DNA of 64,000 bases from a virus. The stretch lies in IMG/VR virus record IMGVR_UViG_3300032516_000009, positions 1 to 64,000 of that record; one strand, given 5' to 3'. Made by a program: the position numbers and the translations under genes. Below the pieces are notes generated by a model. The model saw nothing but the letters and a program-made list of their open reading frames with translations, made no database searches and was not told the DNA's origin. The number at the start of each line of letters is the position of its first letter. Position 1 is the stretch's first letter. Positions 19,253 to 27,193 of the stretch are shown in pieces.

Positions 19253-19516
19253 TCAACTTTCTTGGACAGAATATACCGTGCAATCCTCAGAAGAATGTAT
19301 GTAATCGTCCTCATTCCATTGCATTCCACATTCTTTACAATGATATTTGAATACGGGCTCATGCGAGAATGCCTTTCGAGCAATTCCTGTGTAGTCAAGT
19401 TTTCTTATCGGAGCGACCATGGCCTCAGCAAGTTTAATTCTGCTCGCTGAGTTTAAATACTCAGATATTAATTTTCCTTTTAATTTATCATCAATTTCGA
19501 TACCGTTAAACTTCAT
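19253..19516 (-). CDS. Small zinc-ribbon protein, copy 1
   Basis: The 87-residue product has a helical N-terminus followed by KYHCKECGMQWNEDDYIHSS and a final Cys, giving a CxxC...H...C metal site. It is a clear paralogue of the next gene: both contain KLAEAM/KLAQAM, PIR, CxxCGMxWN and HSxExCxVY. The start overlaps the upstream stop by four bases (ATGA). Function unknown; it may bind nucleic acid or a host protein. Confidence 0.6.
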   Translation of the reverse strand: MKFNGIEIDDKLKGKLISEYLNSASRIKLAEAMVAPIRKLDYTGIARKAFSHEPVFKYHCKECGMQWNEDDYIHSSEDCTVYSVQES

Positions 19517-19743
19517 ATGTCCATTACAAAGTATACGCTACATTCTTCTGTAGAATGTTTATATCCTTTATCGTTCCATCCCATACCGCATTCTTCGCAA
19601 ATATACCTATACGGGTAATCCACGCGAGGACCACGGATAGGTTGAACCATAGCTTGAGCCAATTTCATTCTACCTTCTTTAGTCTTCAACGCATTCCTTA
19701 TTAATTCAACCTTCTCCTCGTTAGTCATGTCATCATTACCCAA
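19513..19743 (-). CDS. Small zinc-ribbon protein, copy 2
   Basis: The 76-residue product has ICEECGMGWNDKGYKHSTE and a following Cys, the same C-terminal metal-binding module as the downstream gene. The N-terminal helix (KVELIRNALKTKEGRMKLAQ) is also alike. Tandem duplication followed by divergence is the simplest explanation. It overlaps the neighbouring genes on both sides (4 and 19 bases). Confidence 0.6.
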   Translation of the reverse strand: MGNDDMTNEEKVELIRNALKTKEGRMKLAQAMVQPIRGPRVDYPYRYICEECGMGWNDKGYKHSTEECSVYFVMDI

Positions 19744-20156
19744 TCAACCTTATGTAGATCACAATCTAATTTGGTGTGCACTAAGTGAGAGTCCCAGTTT
19801 GTGTACCCACAATCTGTACAATGGAAACCTATTTTAATGGGTTTCGCAGCAAATAAATCATCAGGTAACAACCAACCTTCCACTGGTAAACAATAACCAA
19901 CAGGAATATATTTGGAAAAGAGGATGCTGATACCGAAAAGGGTCCCGAGCAACCCTATTTGAGTTAACTCTGCATGAGTGTTTATATCAAATGCGTCATG
20001 TATCATGCATATTTGTATTGCATAGGCATCGGCCGGATTGAAATAAATAGCAATGGGCCCCCATTTACCACCATCAGACCTGCGTGAGAAATGTGAGTAT
20101 TTCTCACGCATTTTAATTATAAATTCAGTAATATTTTTGCGAGTTGCTCCGCTCAT
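19725..20156 (-). CDS. Hypothetical protein with the same C-terminal zinc module
   Basis: The product has 143 residues. The last 30 residues (FHCTDCGYTNWDSHLVHTK and a Cys five residues on) repeat the CxxCG...W...H...C layout of the two downstream genes. The larger N-terminal domain (about 1-110) is different, with hydrophobic strands (GLLGTLFGISILFSKY). This suggests a shared C-terminal adaptor grafted onto different N-termini. No function is known to me. Confidence 0.55.
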   Translation of the reverse strand: MSGATRKNITEFIIKMREKYSHFSRRSDGGKWGPIAIYFNPADAYAIQICMIHDAFDINTHAELTQIGLLGTLFGISILFSKYIPVGYCLPVEGWLLPDDLFAAKPIKIGFHCTDCGYTNWDSHLVHTKLDCDLHKVDWVMMT

Positions 20157-20160
20157 AAAT

Positions 20161-20670
20161 TCATTCTGACATTACTGTATTAACAGTAATGTCATTAACT
20201 ATTTGGAAGATTTCTTCTGGAGAAATGCCGAGTTTCATAATAACTCTTATCGTTTGATAAGCATATTTTAATACATGGGATCGCAAAAGAATTGAAACAG
20301 GAAAATGTTTAATTTTGTCCGGAGTCATATCAACTCTGACTTCTCCGGTTGATCTTCTAGTTACAAAACCATTGTGACTCGATATCATATTGTCGATATC
20401 ATTAAGAATGATATCGTCGATATCATTAAGAATGATATGGCGTTGTTCAACGCCAGGGATATGATCGAATATTTTGATCCATTTCCCTGGATAACGCAAG
20501 GCCTGGTTTAAGAAGACCACGGCCATTAAATGAGATCTACCGGCTCCCCTATAGTTGTCGATATTTAATAACCATTCAACTGATGGTAAATGTGTTAATT
20601 GACAATCGCTTAATTTGGATACCTCATTAAAATATAAAGTCAGAGCATCCACCCTAGATTTTACATTCAA
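20161..20670 (-). CDS. Hypothetical protein with an internal tandem duplication
   Basis: The product has 169 residues, helical, with no cysteine cluster, signal or membrane segment. The peptide IILNDID occurs twice in a row (about residues 78-92) because of a 24-base tandem repeat in the DNA. It sits in the small-gene block between the zinc-ribbon genes and a sigma-like gene. No family is recognised. Confidence 0.5.
   Translation of the reverse strand: MNVKSRVDALTLYFNEVSKLSDCQLTHLPSVEWLLNIDNYRGAGRSHLMAVVFLNQALRYPGKWIKIFDHIPGVEQRHIILNDIDDIILNDIDNMISSHNGFVTRRSTGEVRVDMTPDKIKHFPVSILLRSHVLKYAYQTIRVIMKLGISPEEIFQIVNDITVNTVMSE
20392..20439. repeat. Two tandem copies of a 24-base palindromic unit
   Basis: GTCGATATCATTAAGAATGA + TATC occurs at 20392-20415, with a near-exact copy at 20416-20439. 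Each contains GATATCATT-AAG-AATGATATC, a perfect 9-bp inverted repeat; a further GATATCAT lies just before. It is inside a coding region and keeps the frame. Confidence 0.85.
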
Positions 20671-20709
20671 TCAATAGGCAGTATCTGTGCATCTCCTCTA
20701 ACTCAGATA

Positions 20710-21162
20710 TTATCTTTTGTTTAAATTCTTCACCATTTGTTTTGATAAATAAGATGGATCGCCCCATAATTTTTTAGTCCTCTTAGAAGCTTCTAAACAT
20801 TTACCAGCATCTTGCCAAGCTCTCTTTGAAGCATTGGTAACAGCGGTGCGGAATGTGGGATCTAGCCACTGTTGCTTTGAAATGTTTGAACGATTTTTCC
20901 TGCGGTCTTCCGACCATGCTTCAATAACACCGTTCCGATGAATTCTTTGGTACTCTGGCTCTTGATGTTTAGCCTTCATACCACACGAGATACATCTATA
21001 AAACCCAACTCTCCTAATTGTTCTGACGACGGAAGCTACCTTTAAAGATTGCTCCATCCCGCAAGCACAAATAACTGTTATAACTGAAGAACCGATTAAT
21101 TTACCTTCAATTTTTGACTTAACGATAGACGCAGGGATGCCAAATTGATCAATATTATCCAT
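20710..21162 (-). CDS. Stand-alone zinc/Trp-repeat DNA-binding-like protein
   Basis: The product has 150 residues. A split zinc site (CACG near 33-36 and CISC near 57-60) is followed by repeats centred on Trp (VIEAWSEDRR, KQQWLDPTFR, KRAWQDAGK, KKLWGDPSY). The same layout, zinc pair plus LWxDPxYR-like repeats, forms the N-terminal half of the 562-residue nuclease at 25034-26722. Here the nuclease domain is missing, so this is either a truncated relative or a free DNA-binding module. Such repeats resemble the DNA-contacting modules of homing endonucleases (NUMOD-like); that is inference. Confidence 0.55.
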   Translation of the reverse strand: MDNIDQFGIPASIVKSKIEGKLIGSSVITVICACGMEQSLKVASVVRTIRRVGFYRCISCGMKAKHQEPEYQRIHRNGVIEAWSEDRRKNRSNISKQQWLDPTFRTAVTNASKRAWQDAGKCLEASKRTKKLWGDPSYLSKQMVKNLNKR

Positions 21163-21194
21163 CGTATAAAATACAATTGATAAACATTTTAATA

Positions 21195-22022
21195 CTAATC
21201 TATAGGAAGGATTTGTGCATCACCGCGGTCCTGAAATTGAGGTAACGAAACTTCGTGGAGAATATTGAAGTGTTTGTCACTTATGGTAAAATACACTGTC
21301 CAATATTTTGCATATTTAGAGTTTTCTATGACTCTTTCTATTTCATCTTTCACAGCCTCCGGAGTCCACCACATGGGATCCCCATCCCCATTTCCCTTCC
21401 GTTTACATTCCATCTGTAGAGATATTTCCTTTTCCCTAGCCTCATCAGCAATTAACTCTCGTATTCGATTTAACGCTCTAAAAAAACGATGACGTACTCT
21501 GCCCTGGGTCAGTTTCATCTGTTTGGCAATTTCCGATTGACATGTAGTCTCATACATTCGCCACAAAATTTCAAGATCTTGAACAGAAAATTTAGGACCC
21601 AATTCCAATTCAAAGGCATCTCTCTCGAGTTCGGGGATAGTGCGTAAAAACTGAATTCTACGTATCCCTCTATGTAATCGATAAGAAACAGCAGCTTGAG
21701 TTATGCCAAATATCTTGGCAATTTGTTCCTGTTTCATTTTATCTCTATGATATAAAATAATTAAATCAGATTCTCTCCTAGGTATCCTAGGAAGAAATTG
21801 TTCTATGGCGCCAAAATTTAATTTTTCCCCATTAGGTCCGATGTCTTCTTCGGACGGGGATAACCCCTGCTCTATAAGTTCATCAATTTCGTAATCAAAA
21901 TCGGATTCATAACTGTCGGGGTCTAATGAACCGAGCTCATACCCAAGACGATTACCATTACTAAATCTAGAAGACAGGTCATACGGATCAGATAAAATTA
22001 CGTGCGACATTTCCCCAGCCAA
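21195..22022 (-). CDS. Sigma-factor-like protein with two region-4-type helix-turn-helix motifs
   Basis: In this 275-residue frame, residues 84-126 (ESDLIILYHRDKMKQEQIAK then FGITQAAVSYRLHRGIRRIQ) look like sigma70 region 4, which reads the -35 element. A second similar motif is at 149-190 (EIAKQMKLTQGRVRHRFFRA). Regions 2 and 3 are not evident, so it may be a partial sigma or a transcription activator redirecting host RNA polymerase to phage promoters. The first codon of the longest frame is TTG (22022); the ATG at 22010 preceded by GGGG is an alternative start giving 271 residues. Confidence 0.6.
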   Translation of the reverse strand: MAGEMSHVILSDPYDLSSRFSNGNRLGYELGSLDPDSYESDFDYEIDELIEQGLSPSEEDIGPNGEKLNFGAIEQFLPRIPRRESDLIILYHRDKMKQEQIAKIFGITQAAVSYRLHRGIRRIQFLRTIPELERDAFELELGPKFSVQDLEILWRMYETTCQSEIAKQMKLTQGRVRHRFFRALNRIRELIADEAREKEISLQMECKRKGNGDGDPMWWTPEAVKDEIERVIENSKYAKYWTVYFTISDKHFNILHEVSLPQFQDRGDAQILPID

Positions 22023-22023
22023 A

Positions 22024-22041
22024 GCGGAATTCTATTTCCGC
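22024..22041 (-). promoter_or_regulatory. Hairpin upstream of the sigma-like gene
   Basis: GCGGAA-TTCTAT-TTCCGC is a 6-bp inverted repeat two bases upstream of the TTG start. A second small hairpin, GAGAC-TAAT-GTCTC, lies at 22099-22112 in the same 112-base gap. Neither has a T-run, so they are more likely leader structures than terminators. Confidence 0.3.
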
Positions 22042-22134
22042 GTAATATCTATATAGGTATCATGAACCGACATCTAGTTTGAATATAGTATATGGCCAGA
22101 GACTAATGTCTCCTCTAATACTTTACTAATGAAA

Positions 22135-23145
22135 TTATATATCCTTTAACCATGAATAGTCAGGATCAGTATGAATAGCATCAGAGGTCCTAATTTTAGG
22201 GCCCATCAATGATTGAAAAGCAAATGTGGGGAATGTATGTAATCCTAAGCCACTCTTAATAATGATGTCGGCCTGCTTATGGTCTGACTTAGCCGGTGTT
22301 CTAATCGACTCAATATTTATATTATCTATTAGCTTTATCAATTTAAGATTGAGTTTGATTTTATCCCTTAATGCCAAAATTTTCTCTTTTTCGGCCTTGG
22401 AAGCTCCAGGAATGCCCGATTCTATCATGCAGTCTATTGAATCAAAATTGCATAATCCAGCAGCGACTTTTTTCCGTAAGTATGGGACTCCCAATATTTT
22501 ATCAGAAGCATCCCCAGTCAAACTCTTGAACAATTCAATTTTGTTTAGAGGAACTCTGACTTTATATTTCTTCAATAAATGTTCTTCAGCACGTTCATGA
22601 TCAAAAAATCTATTGCCCTGAATTCCTGGTCTATAAATAACGGTAGTCGGATATTGAACTAATAATGGATAAAAGTCAGTATCTGATGATATTATTATGT
22701 TCAAATCTTTCGGATGAGCTTTAATATAACTGGCGATTAAGTCATCGGCTTCCTCCTCAATATGGTGGAATATATCAATACCGAGTAAAGTCAAAACATG
22801 AGCTATAACCTGACACGAATCGGACGCCTCATGCCCATCAGATAACTTGAATACCTCTTCAGCATTTAGTCTATCGGACAAAGACATCTTAACCGGCCCA
22901 AGACTAACGGTCTTATCCGGTTTTTTGATCTTATATTCTGGATACAAAGCCCTTCGTCTGGTAGGCACACCATCGATGAAAAATGCCATAGATTGGATAT
23001 TATCCATCGATAATATCCAATCAGACAGCATAGTCAATGAACTATGAATTAGACCAACGGACCGATTATTGTACACAATATCATCACATACGGCATTGGC
23101 ACGATGTAATAAATTGTTCCCATCTATCAAGATATTTTTATTCAT
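22135..23145 (-). CDS. 5'-3' exonuclease / flap endonuclease (RNase H-like FEN family)
   Basis: This 336-residue protein begins KNILIDGNNLLHRANAV, the first Asp motif of the FEN/PIN fold. AFFIDGVPTRRRALYPEYK, the acidic pair EEEADDLIASYIK and SSDTDFYPLL (second metal cluster) follow. The helix-hairpin-helix region LTGDASDKILGVP is present. In phages this enzyme removes RNA primers and 5' flaps during lagging-strand synthesis. It sits in the replication block next to NusG-like, DnaX and primase genes, overlapping the NusG-like gene by eight bases. Confidence 0.88.
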   Translation of the reverse strand: MNKNILIDGNNLLHRANAVCDDIVYNNRSVGLIHSSLTMLSDWILSMDNIQSMAFFIDGVPTRRRALYPEYKIKKPDKTVSLGPVKMSLSDRLNAEEVFKLSDGHEASDSCQVIAHVLTLLGIDIFHHIEEEADDLIASYIKAHPKDLNIIISSDTDFYPLLVQYPTTVIYRPGIQGNRFFDHERAEEHLLKKYKVRVPLNKIELFKSLTGDASDKILGVPYLRKKVAAGLCNFDSIDCMIESGIPGASKAEKEKILALRDKIKLNLKLIKLIDNINIESIRTPAKSDHKQADIIIKSGLGLHTFPTFAFQSLMGPKIRTSDAIHTDPDYSWLKDI

Positions 23146-23713
23146 ACTTTATTAAATAGGTAGTAGGAAAATCCATAAGTAGCGGTTTGGACGCTAAATC
23201 AGCCGTGATTTGCACACTCTTTTTGTCTTCAAAAATGAAAGTAATCCGCCCTATTAAGTTCTTATAATTTCCTTCAATAACCTTGATCTTATCTCCGATT
23301 TTGAAATTAACTTGTTTAAGATCATTCATACCCTTACGCAATGGCTGCAATTGAAAATCTTCTAATAATGAATATCTCGGATTTTTCACTCCACCAGTAC
23401 ATAAAACGGAACTAAAATACATAGTCTCTTGCAATCTCAGATATGAAACATTTTCTTCATATTTAATGAAGACATATCCATCCATGAAAAACATAGTTTG
23501 AGAATCGTCACGTACGGTCTGTGAAATAGCTGGCACGAATACATCAAGTTTCCTCCTTAAAATCTGATGGACAGATTTAACAATGAGAGGTATTTTCTTT
23601 TCTCGTTCTCCAGCAGGAGTAAGTTGGACTATTACCCATTTAGGCGGAGGGACTTTTACCTTTAACCCTGCCGATGAACTTTTCAATGAATTGTTTTTCC
23701 GTAAGAGGGACAT
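23138..23713 (-). CDS. nusG: NusG-like transcription elongation/antitermination factor
   Basis: The product has 191 residues. A likely NGN domain spans 25-125 (KWVIVQLTPAGEREKK, DVFVPAI, FMDGYVFIKY). A KOW domain at 138-165 (FKIGDKIKVIEGNYKNLIG) has the classic GD-V-EG-G pattern. NusG proteins bind the RNA polymerase clamp and promote processive or antiterminated transcription. A phage copy probably alters host polymerase late in infection. The first 74 bases overlap the end of dnaX in another frame. No in-frame ATG lies between the start used and the NGN domain. Confidence 0.75.
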   Translation of the reverse strand: MSLLRKNNSLKSSSAGLKVKVPPPKWVIVQLTPAGEREKKIPLIVKSVHQILRRKLDVFVPAISQTVRDDSQTMFFMDGYVFIKYEENVSYLRLQETMYFSSVLCTGGVKNPRYSLLEDFQLQPLRKGMNDLKQVNFKIGDKIKVIEGNYKNLIGRITFIFEDKKSVQITADLASKPLLMDFPTTYLIKYE

Positions 23714-25037
23714 GATCTTTGTTCAACTTTACGGAAACAACATCGGTATTCGTTTCAATTTCTGTCATGAGAGCCTGTTTTCCTACAATTTTCGAATCTA
23801 AAGACGTTAAATTCTCATCAGATGAAAATTTAATACCATCAAATTCGATAGTTTTTACCGAATGCTTAGGCTCAGATGTTGGTGCAAATTCAGCTTGTAA
23901 CTTTGGTTGAATTTCCGATTGAGTTTCAGACACAAGAGTTTCAGACATAGATTGATGTTCTCTAATCGGTTCAAATACTCTAGGTTGTGGTATGAATACG
24001 CTAATATCATTTCTAAATGATCGTTTCAATAAAACAGCCTCAATGTCAGAGATTACTGGCCTGTCTATTTTGCCTAGATCTTGTGCTACTTCAATAAGAT
24101 CACAGGGTAAATCGTCTCTAATCTCAATCGGATACGCATACCCAATCTTCATCTTTTGCCGCATGATGGACGAAATCGCTAATACTATGTTATGCCGAAT
24201 CCATGTCGGAGTTTCATTGGCTGCCAGTTTATCGAGCATTTCAAATGCAACAGCCGGCTTGGAGTCTATATTTCGCAATATTTGAAGTATCAAATCATAA
24301 TTATCAAAACCAAAAAGGGTGCGTACAGAATTGCATGTGATTGTTCCTAAATTAGAGAGAGACTCAATACTGATGATACAAGATCGAGGGCAACCACGAT
24401 GAATTTTAATTATTTGATATATAGCATCTTCTTCAACTTTGATTCTTTCTGAACGACATATATCCCTAATCCTATAACAAAGATCATCTTTAGATGGGTA
24501 TTGAATTGAATATTCTTCAACTCGAGATCGTATAGGCTCTCTGATCTTATGTGGTTCAGTAGTACATAATATGACAAATAGTGTACGATCCTCAATCGCT
24601 TTCAAAAGTGCATCTTGCGCAGACGCAGAAAGCCTCTGAGCTTCATCTATAATATAAATATTTGAACCTGGTAATGATTCATATTCAGATTCCTTAACCA
24701 TAGACCGAATTTTGTCTACGGTTCCTTGTGAGGCTGCATCTAATTCTTCAATATTCTGATTGGTCTCATTCAAAGCAGAAATACACGATGGGCATTCTCC
24801 ACAGGGTTCCCCGTCTTTAAGATCGATACAAACAAGTGCCCGCGCCACCAATCTGGCCAAAGTTGTCTTACCACACCCTTTGGGTCCCCCAAAGAGCATG
24901 GATTGTTCACTTAGAGTATGATTACGACTCCGTGTGAGTAAAAGCTTTCTGACTACATCATTACCTAAGACTTGATCGAATTTCCTGGGCCGATACTTTA
25001 GGTCTAATCGTAACATGAACATTAAAATTACATTCAC
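23640..25037 (-). CDS. dnaX: DNA polymerase III gamma/tau-like clamp loader subunit
   Basis: This 465-residue protein contains DLKYRPRKFDQVLGND and Walker A FGGPKGCGKTT (49-59). The DnaX zinc site is C70, C79, C82 and C85. Walker B IYIIDEAQ (127-134) and sensor 1 LCTTEPHKI also match; the usual SRC arginine-finger motif reads SRVEEY. The AAA+ core and collar fit a bacterial gamma subunit; the last 100 residues are a Ser/Glu-rich linker. It would load the phage DnaN-like clamp with HolA and HolB encoded near 43-45 kb. The start may be ATG codon 8, before LRLDLKYRP. Confidence 0.9.
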   Translation of the reverse strand: MNVILMFMLRLDLKYRPRKFDQVLGNDVVRKLLLTRSRNHTLSEQSMLFGGPKGCGKTTLARLVARALVCIDLKDGEPCGECPSCISALNETNQNIEELDAASQGTVDKIRSMVKESEYESLPGSNIYIIDEAQRLSASAQDALLKAIEDRTLFVILCTTEPHKIREPIRSRVEEYSIQYPSKDDLCYRIRDICRSERIKVEEDAIYQIIKIHRGCPRSCIISIESLSNLGTITCNSVRTLFGFDNYDLILQILRNIDSKPAVAFEMLDKLAANETPTWIRHNIVLAISSIMRQKMKIGYAYPIEIRDDLPCDLIEVAQDLGKIDRPVISDIEAVLLKRSFRNDISVFIPQPRVFEPIREHQSMSETLVSETQSEIQPKLQAEFAPTSEPKHSVKTIEFDGIKFSSDENLTSLDSKIVGKQALMTEIETNTDVVSVKLNKDHVPLTEKQFIEKFIGRVKGKSPSA

Positions 25038-26722
25038 ACTGTTTTATATAACACAAATTTTATCTTCTCTTTGCCCAAAACTTTAGTATACCCGAATTCC
25101 TCAGCGTATTCGCGTTCTTTCTTCCCCATTTTCACTGCATGTGTATATAGTGTCTTTTTATGCATCATCCACCCATTCTTATCAATATAATAGTAATCAG
25201 GAGCAATGGTACATATTTGTTTCCAATTACTCGATCTGTATATAGATCCAGTATGTCCATACGTCAAATCAGCAAATGACACCAGAGTTGATATTTTATT
25301 GAATGATTCAAATACCATGTCCGAACATCTAGATACAAACCAAGAAGCAAAATTCTTCTTGTGTCTTCTAGGATGTATACAGAATCTATCTAATTCTAAA
25401 ACTTCAGAAAATTTTTTCGATATTGATGTAGCTACTTCTTTTCTAACTGGTGTTGAAAATTTACAAATAGCTAATAACTCATCACACGCATACGCACCAA
25501 ATATGATCTTGGCAGCTCTACCATATTGTGCATAGTGAAATGAATTTAAAAACTCACGAGATTTATTAATATTTGTTATTTTAATTTTAATATCGTTGAA
25601 GTTAAAATCTACAAGTTTCTCTTCACCACGACCGTATAATTCATTCATTATCTTTTGTTTAACAATAAATGGGTTTAGGAAATCACGTTCGTGTAAATAT
25701 ATAATTCTAGACGATGGACACGATTTTTCCAGGTAAGAAAACTTGGCAGCGTCATTCCTCTTAGCATTTGGAAGAGAATGCCAGTATTCCCCTTGACATT
25801 CTATATATACATCAAATGATGGTATATAGAAATCAAACACATATGGACCGATATTCCTTTGTTCAACGCTGTTAACATTCATAATATCAAGTAATTTTTT
25901 GGTTATAATTTCTATACTAGAACGTTTACCAGATAATAAAAACTGAGAACGCACTTTAGCAAACTGATCACGAAATTCATTATTCTGCCATTGTCTTCTG
26001 GCTGATTCAACTTTCTTCAATTTATATTCTGGATTTGCCCACAACCGTTTTATGGCTTCACTTTGCGTTTGTCTATACTCTGGATCATTCCACAATAAAT
26101 AAGTAATACTTCGTTTATGATCCCTGCTGTTATCTCCTTTGAGTATTCCTCTAAGATGATCACCGAATTCAGATCTCCATCTATTAATCATTATATTGCT
26201 CTGTTTAGACCTTCTTTCCTCATCCCACGATAATTTACTCAACTTCTTCATCTTAGATGAGTATTGAGGATCATCCCATAATTGTTGCATAGCTAATGAA
26301 TATTTACTCGAATAATCCTTCTCTTTATGCATCCTCAGGGCCGTATTTATGATTTTTTCTTTATATCTATCATTCTCCCATAACTGTCTGGATGCAATAC
26401 TCTGTGTATTTCTACGTTCTTCATCCCATACTCTTTTCTCACTATTTATGATATTTGCTCTATACTTATCATCCTCCCACAACTTTTTCATGTTACGAGA
26501 TCTGTTTGATATGATTTCCTCTGATGCAGATCGACATTTACTACACAGACAATCTCCGAATTTTTTGACCGCCAATTTGACACAACGAACACTTGTTTCT
26601 CGCTGTGTAGTACAAATCCGGCAAGTCAAGAGTACTCTTGACTTGCCGGATTTGATCTCCCCAAATTTCTTTATGGTGTCGTTTAGATCTATATGTTGGA
26701 ATACATCATCCATATTTATCAT
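25034..26722 (-). CDS. Zinc/Trp-repeat - PD-(D/E)XK (Vsr/EDxHD-like) nuclease - Mom/GNAT-like fusion
   Basis: Three parts are visible in this 562-residue protein. Residues 30-65 form a CxxC...CxxC zinc pair, and 75-255 hold about eight Trp-centred repeats (KKLWEDDKYR, RQLWENDRYK, KRLWANPEYK). Residues 266-365 resemble a Vsr/EDxHD nuclease (FDFYIP, YIECQGEYWH, IIYLHERDF). Residues 385-562 resemble Mom-type GNAT proteins (FHYAQYGRAAKIIFGAY, LELDRFCIHP, VSFADLTYGHTGSIYRSSNW). The first two parts suggest a homing endonuclease. Overlaps of 4 and 17 bases place it tightly in the replication operon. Confidence 0.6.
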   Translation of the reverse strand: MINMDDVFQHIDLNDTIKKFGEIKSGKSRVLLTCRICTTQRETSVRCVKLAVKKFGDCLCSKCRSASEEIISNRSRNMKKLWEDDKYRANIINSEKRVWDEERRNTQSIASRQLWENDRYKEKIINTALRMHKEKDYSSKYSLAMQQLWDDPQYSSKMKKLSKLSWDEERRSKQSNIMINRWRSEFGDHLRGILKGDNSRDHKRSITYLLWNDPEYRQTQSEAIKRLWANPEYKLKKVESARRQWQNNEFRDQFAKVRSQFLLSGKRSSIEIITKKLLDIMNVNSVEQRNIGPYVFDFYIPSFDVYIECQGEYWHSLPNAKRNDAAKFSYLEKSCPSSRIIYLHERDFLNPFIVKQKIMNELYGRGEEKLVDFNFNDIKIKITNINKSREFLNSFHYAQYGRAAKIIFGAYACDELLAICKFSTPVRKEVATSISKKFSEVLELDRFCIHPRRHKKNFASWFVSRCSDMVFESFNKISTLVSFADLTYGHTGSIYRSSNWKQICTIAPDYYYIDKNGWMMHKKTLYTHAVKMGKKEREYAEEFGYTKVLGKEKIKFVLYKTV

Positions 26723-27185
26723 TAGACATTAAACATTTATGCATATCAATCAGTGAGTCATTCCATTGTCCATTGCGCTCTGCTACTTCAGGAAATTCCT
26801 GTAGCGATGGAGCTTGAACACGCCATTTCATCTCCCCATCTTCTTCCTTCTCTTCTCCAATACATCGTGTTAGAAGATGATCAACAATGGCAGTTCGCTG
26901 TGTTTCATTATAATCATTCCATACTTCTAAAGCGATCTCCACCACAAAATCATATCCAGTAAGAAACGCATATTTACCAGACATTTTATATACATTGCCA
27001 GGTATAAGAATCCCAGCTCGCTTAGCCGCTCTATTCCTACAAATATATCTGATTTTGGCATCAGCAAGATGACTGTGGAATTTTGGTATTAACTTTAAAG
27101 CACGCTGTTCAGCGGCTTCAAAATCATCAAACAAGAGCGGAATCGGTTTAACTTTGTTCGGTTTCTCAGGGGCACCGTCACTCAT
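26706..27185 (-). CDS. Putative phage metallopeptidase-like protein with degenerate active site
   Basis: The frame is open from 27260, but the ATG at 27185 is preceded by TAGGAGGGTAT, a strong Shine-Dalgarno site, giving 159 residues. The pattern matches the putative phage metallopeptidase family: AKIRYICRNRAAKRAG, TGYDFVVEIALEVWND, the helix IVDHLLTRCIGEE, then PEVAERNGQW. In the family the helix usually reads HELxH; here it is HLLTR, so the catalytic Glu and second His are gone. It is therefore likely catalytically dead, perhaps retained for binding. It lies 8 bases after the primase gene. Confidence 0.6.
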   Translation of the reverse strand: MSDGAPEKPNKVKPIPLLFDDFEAAEQRALKLIPKFHSHLADAKIRYICRNRAAKRAGILIPGNVYKMSGKYAFLTGYDFVVEIALEVWNDYNETQRTAIVDHLLTRCIGEEKEEDGEMKWRVQAPSLQEFPEVAERNGQWNDSLIDMHKCLMSNDKYG

Positions 27186-27193
27186 ATACCCTC

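Noticed and set aside
20392-20439. CRISPR-like repeat array
   Set aside because: Only two contiguous copies with no spacers, inside a coding region; no cas genes nearby (the Cas4-like nuclease belongs to the SbcCD block).
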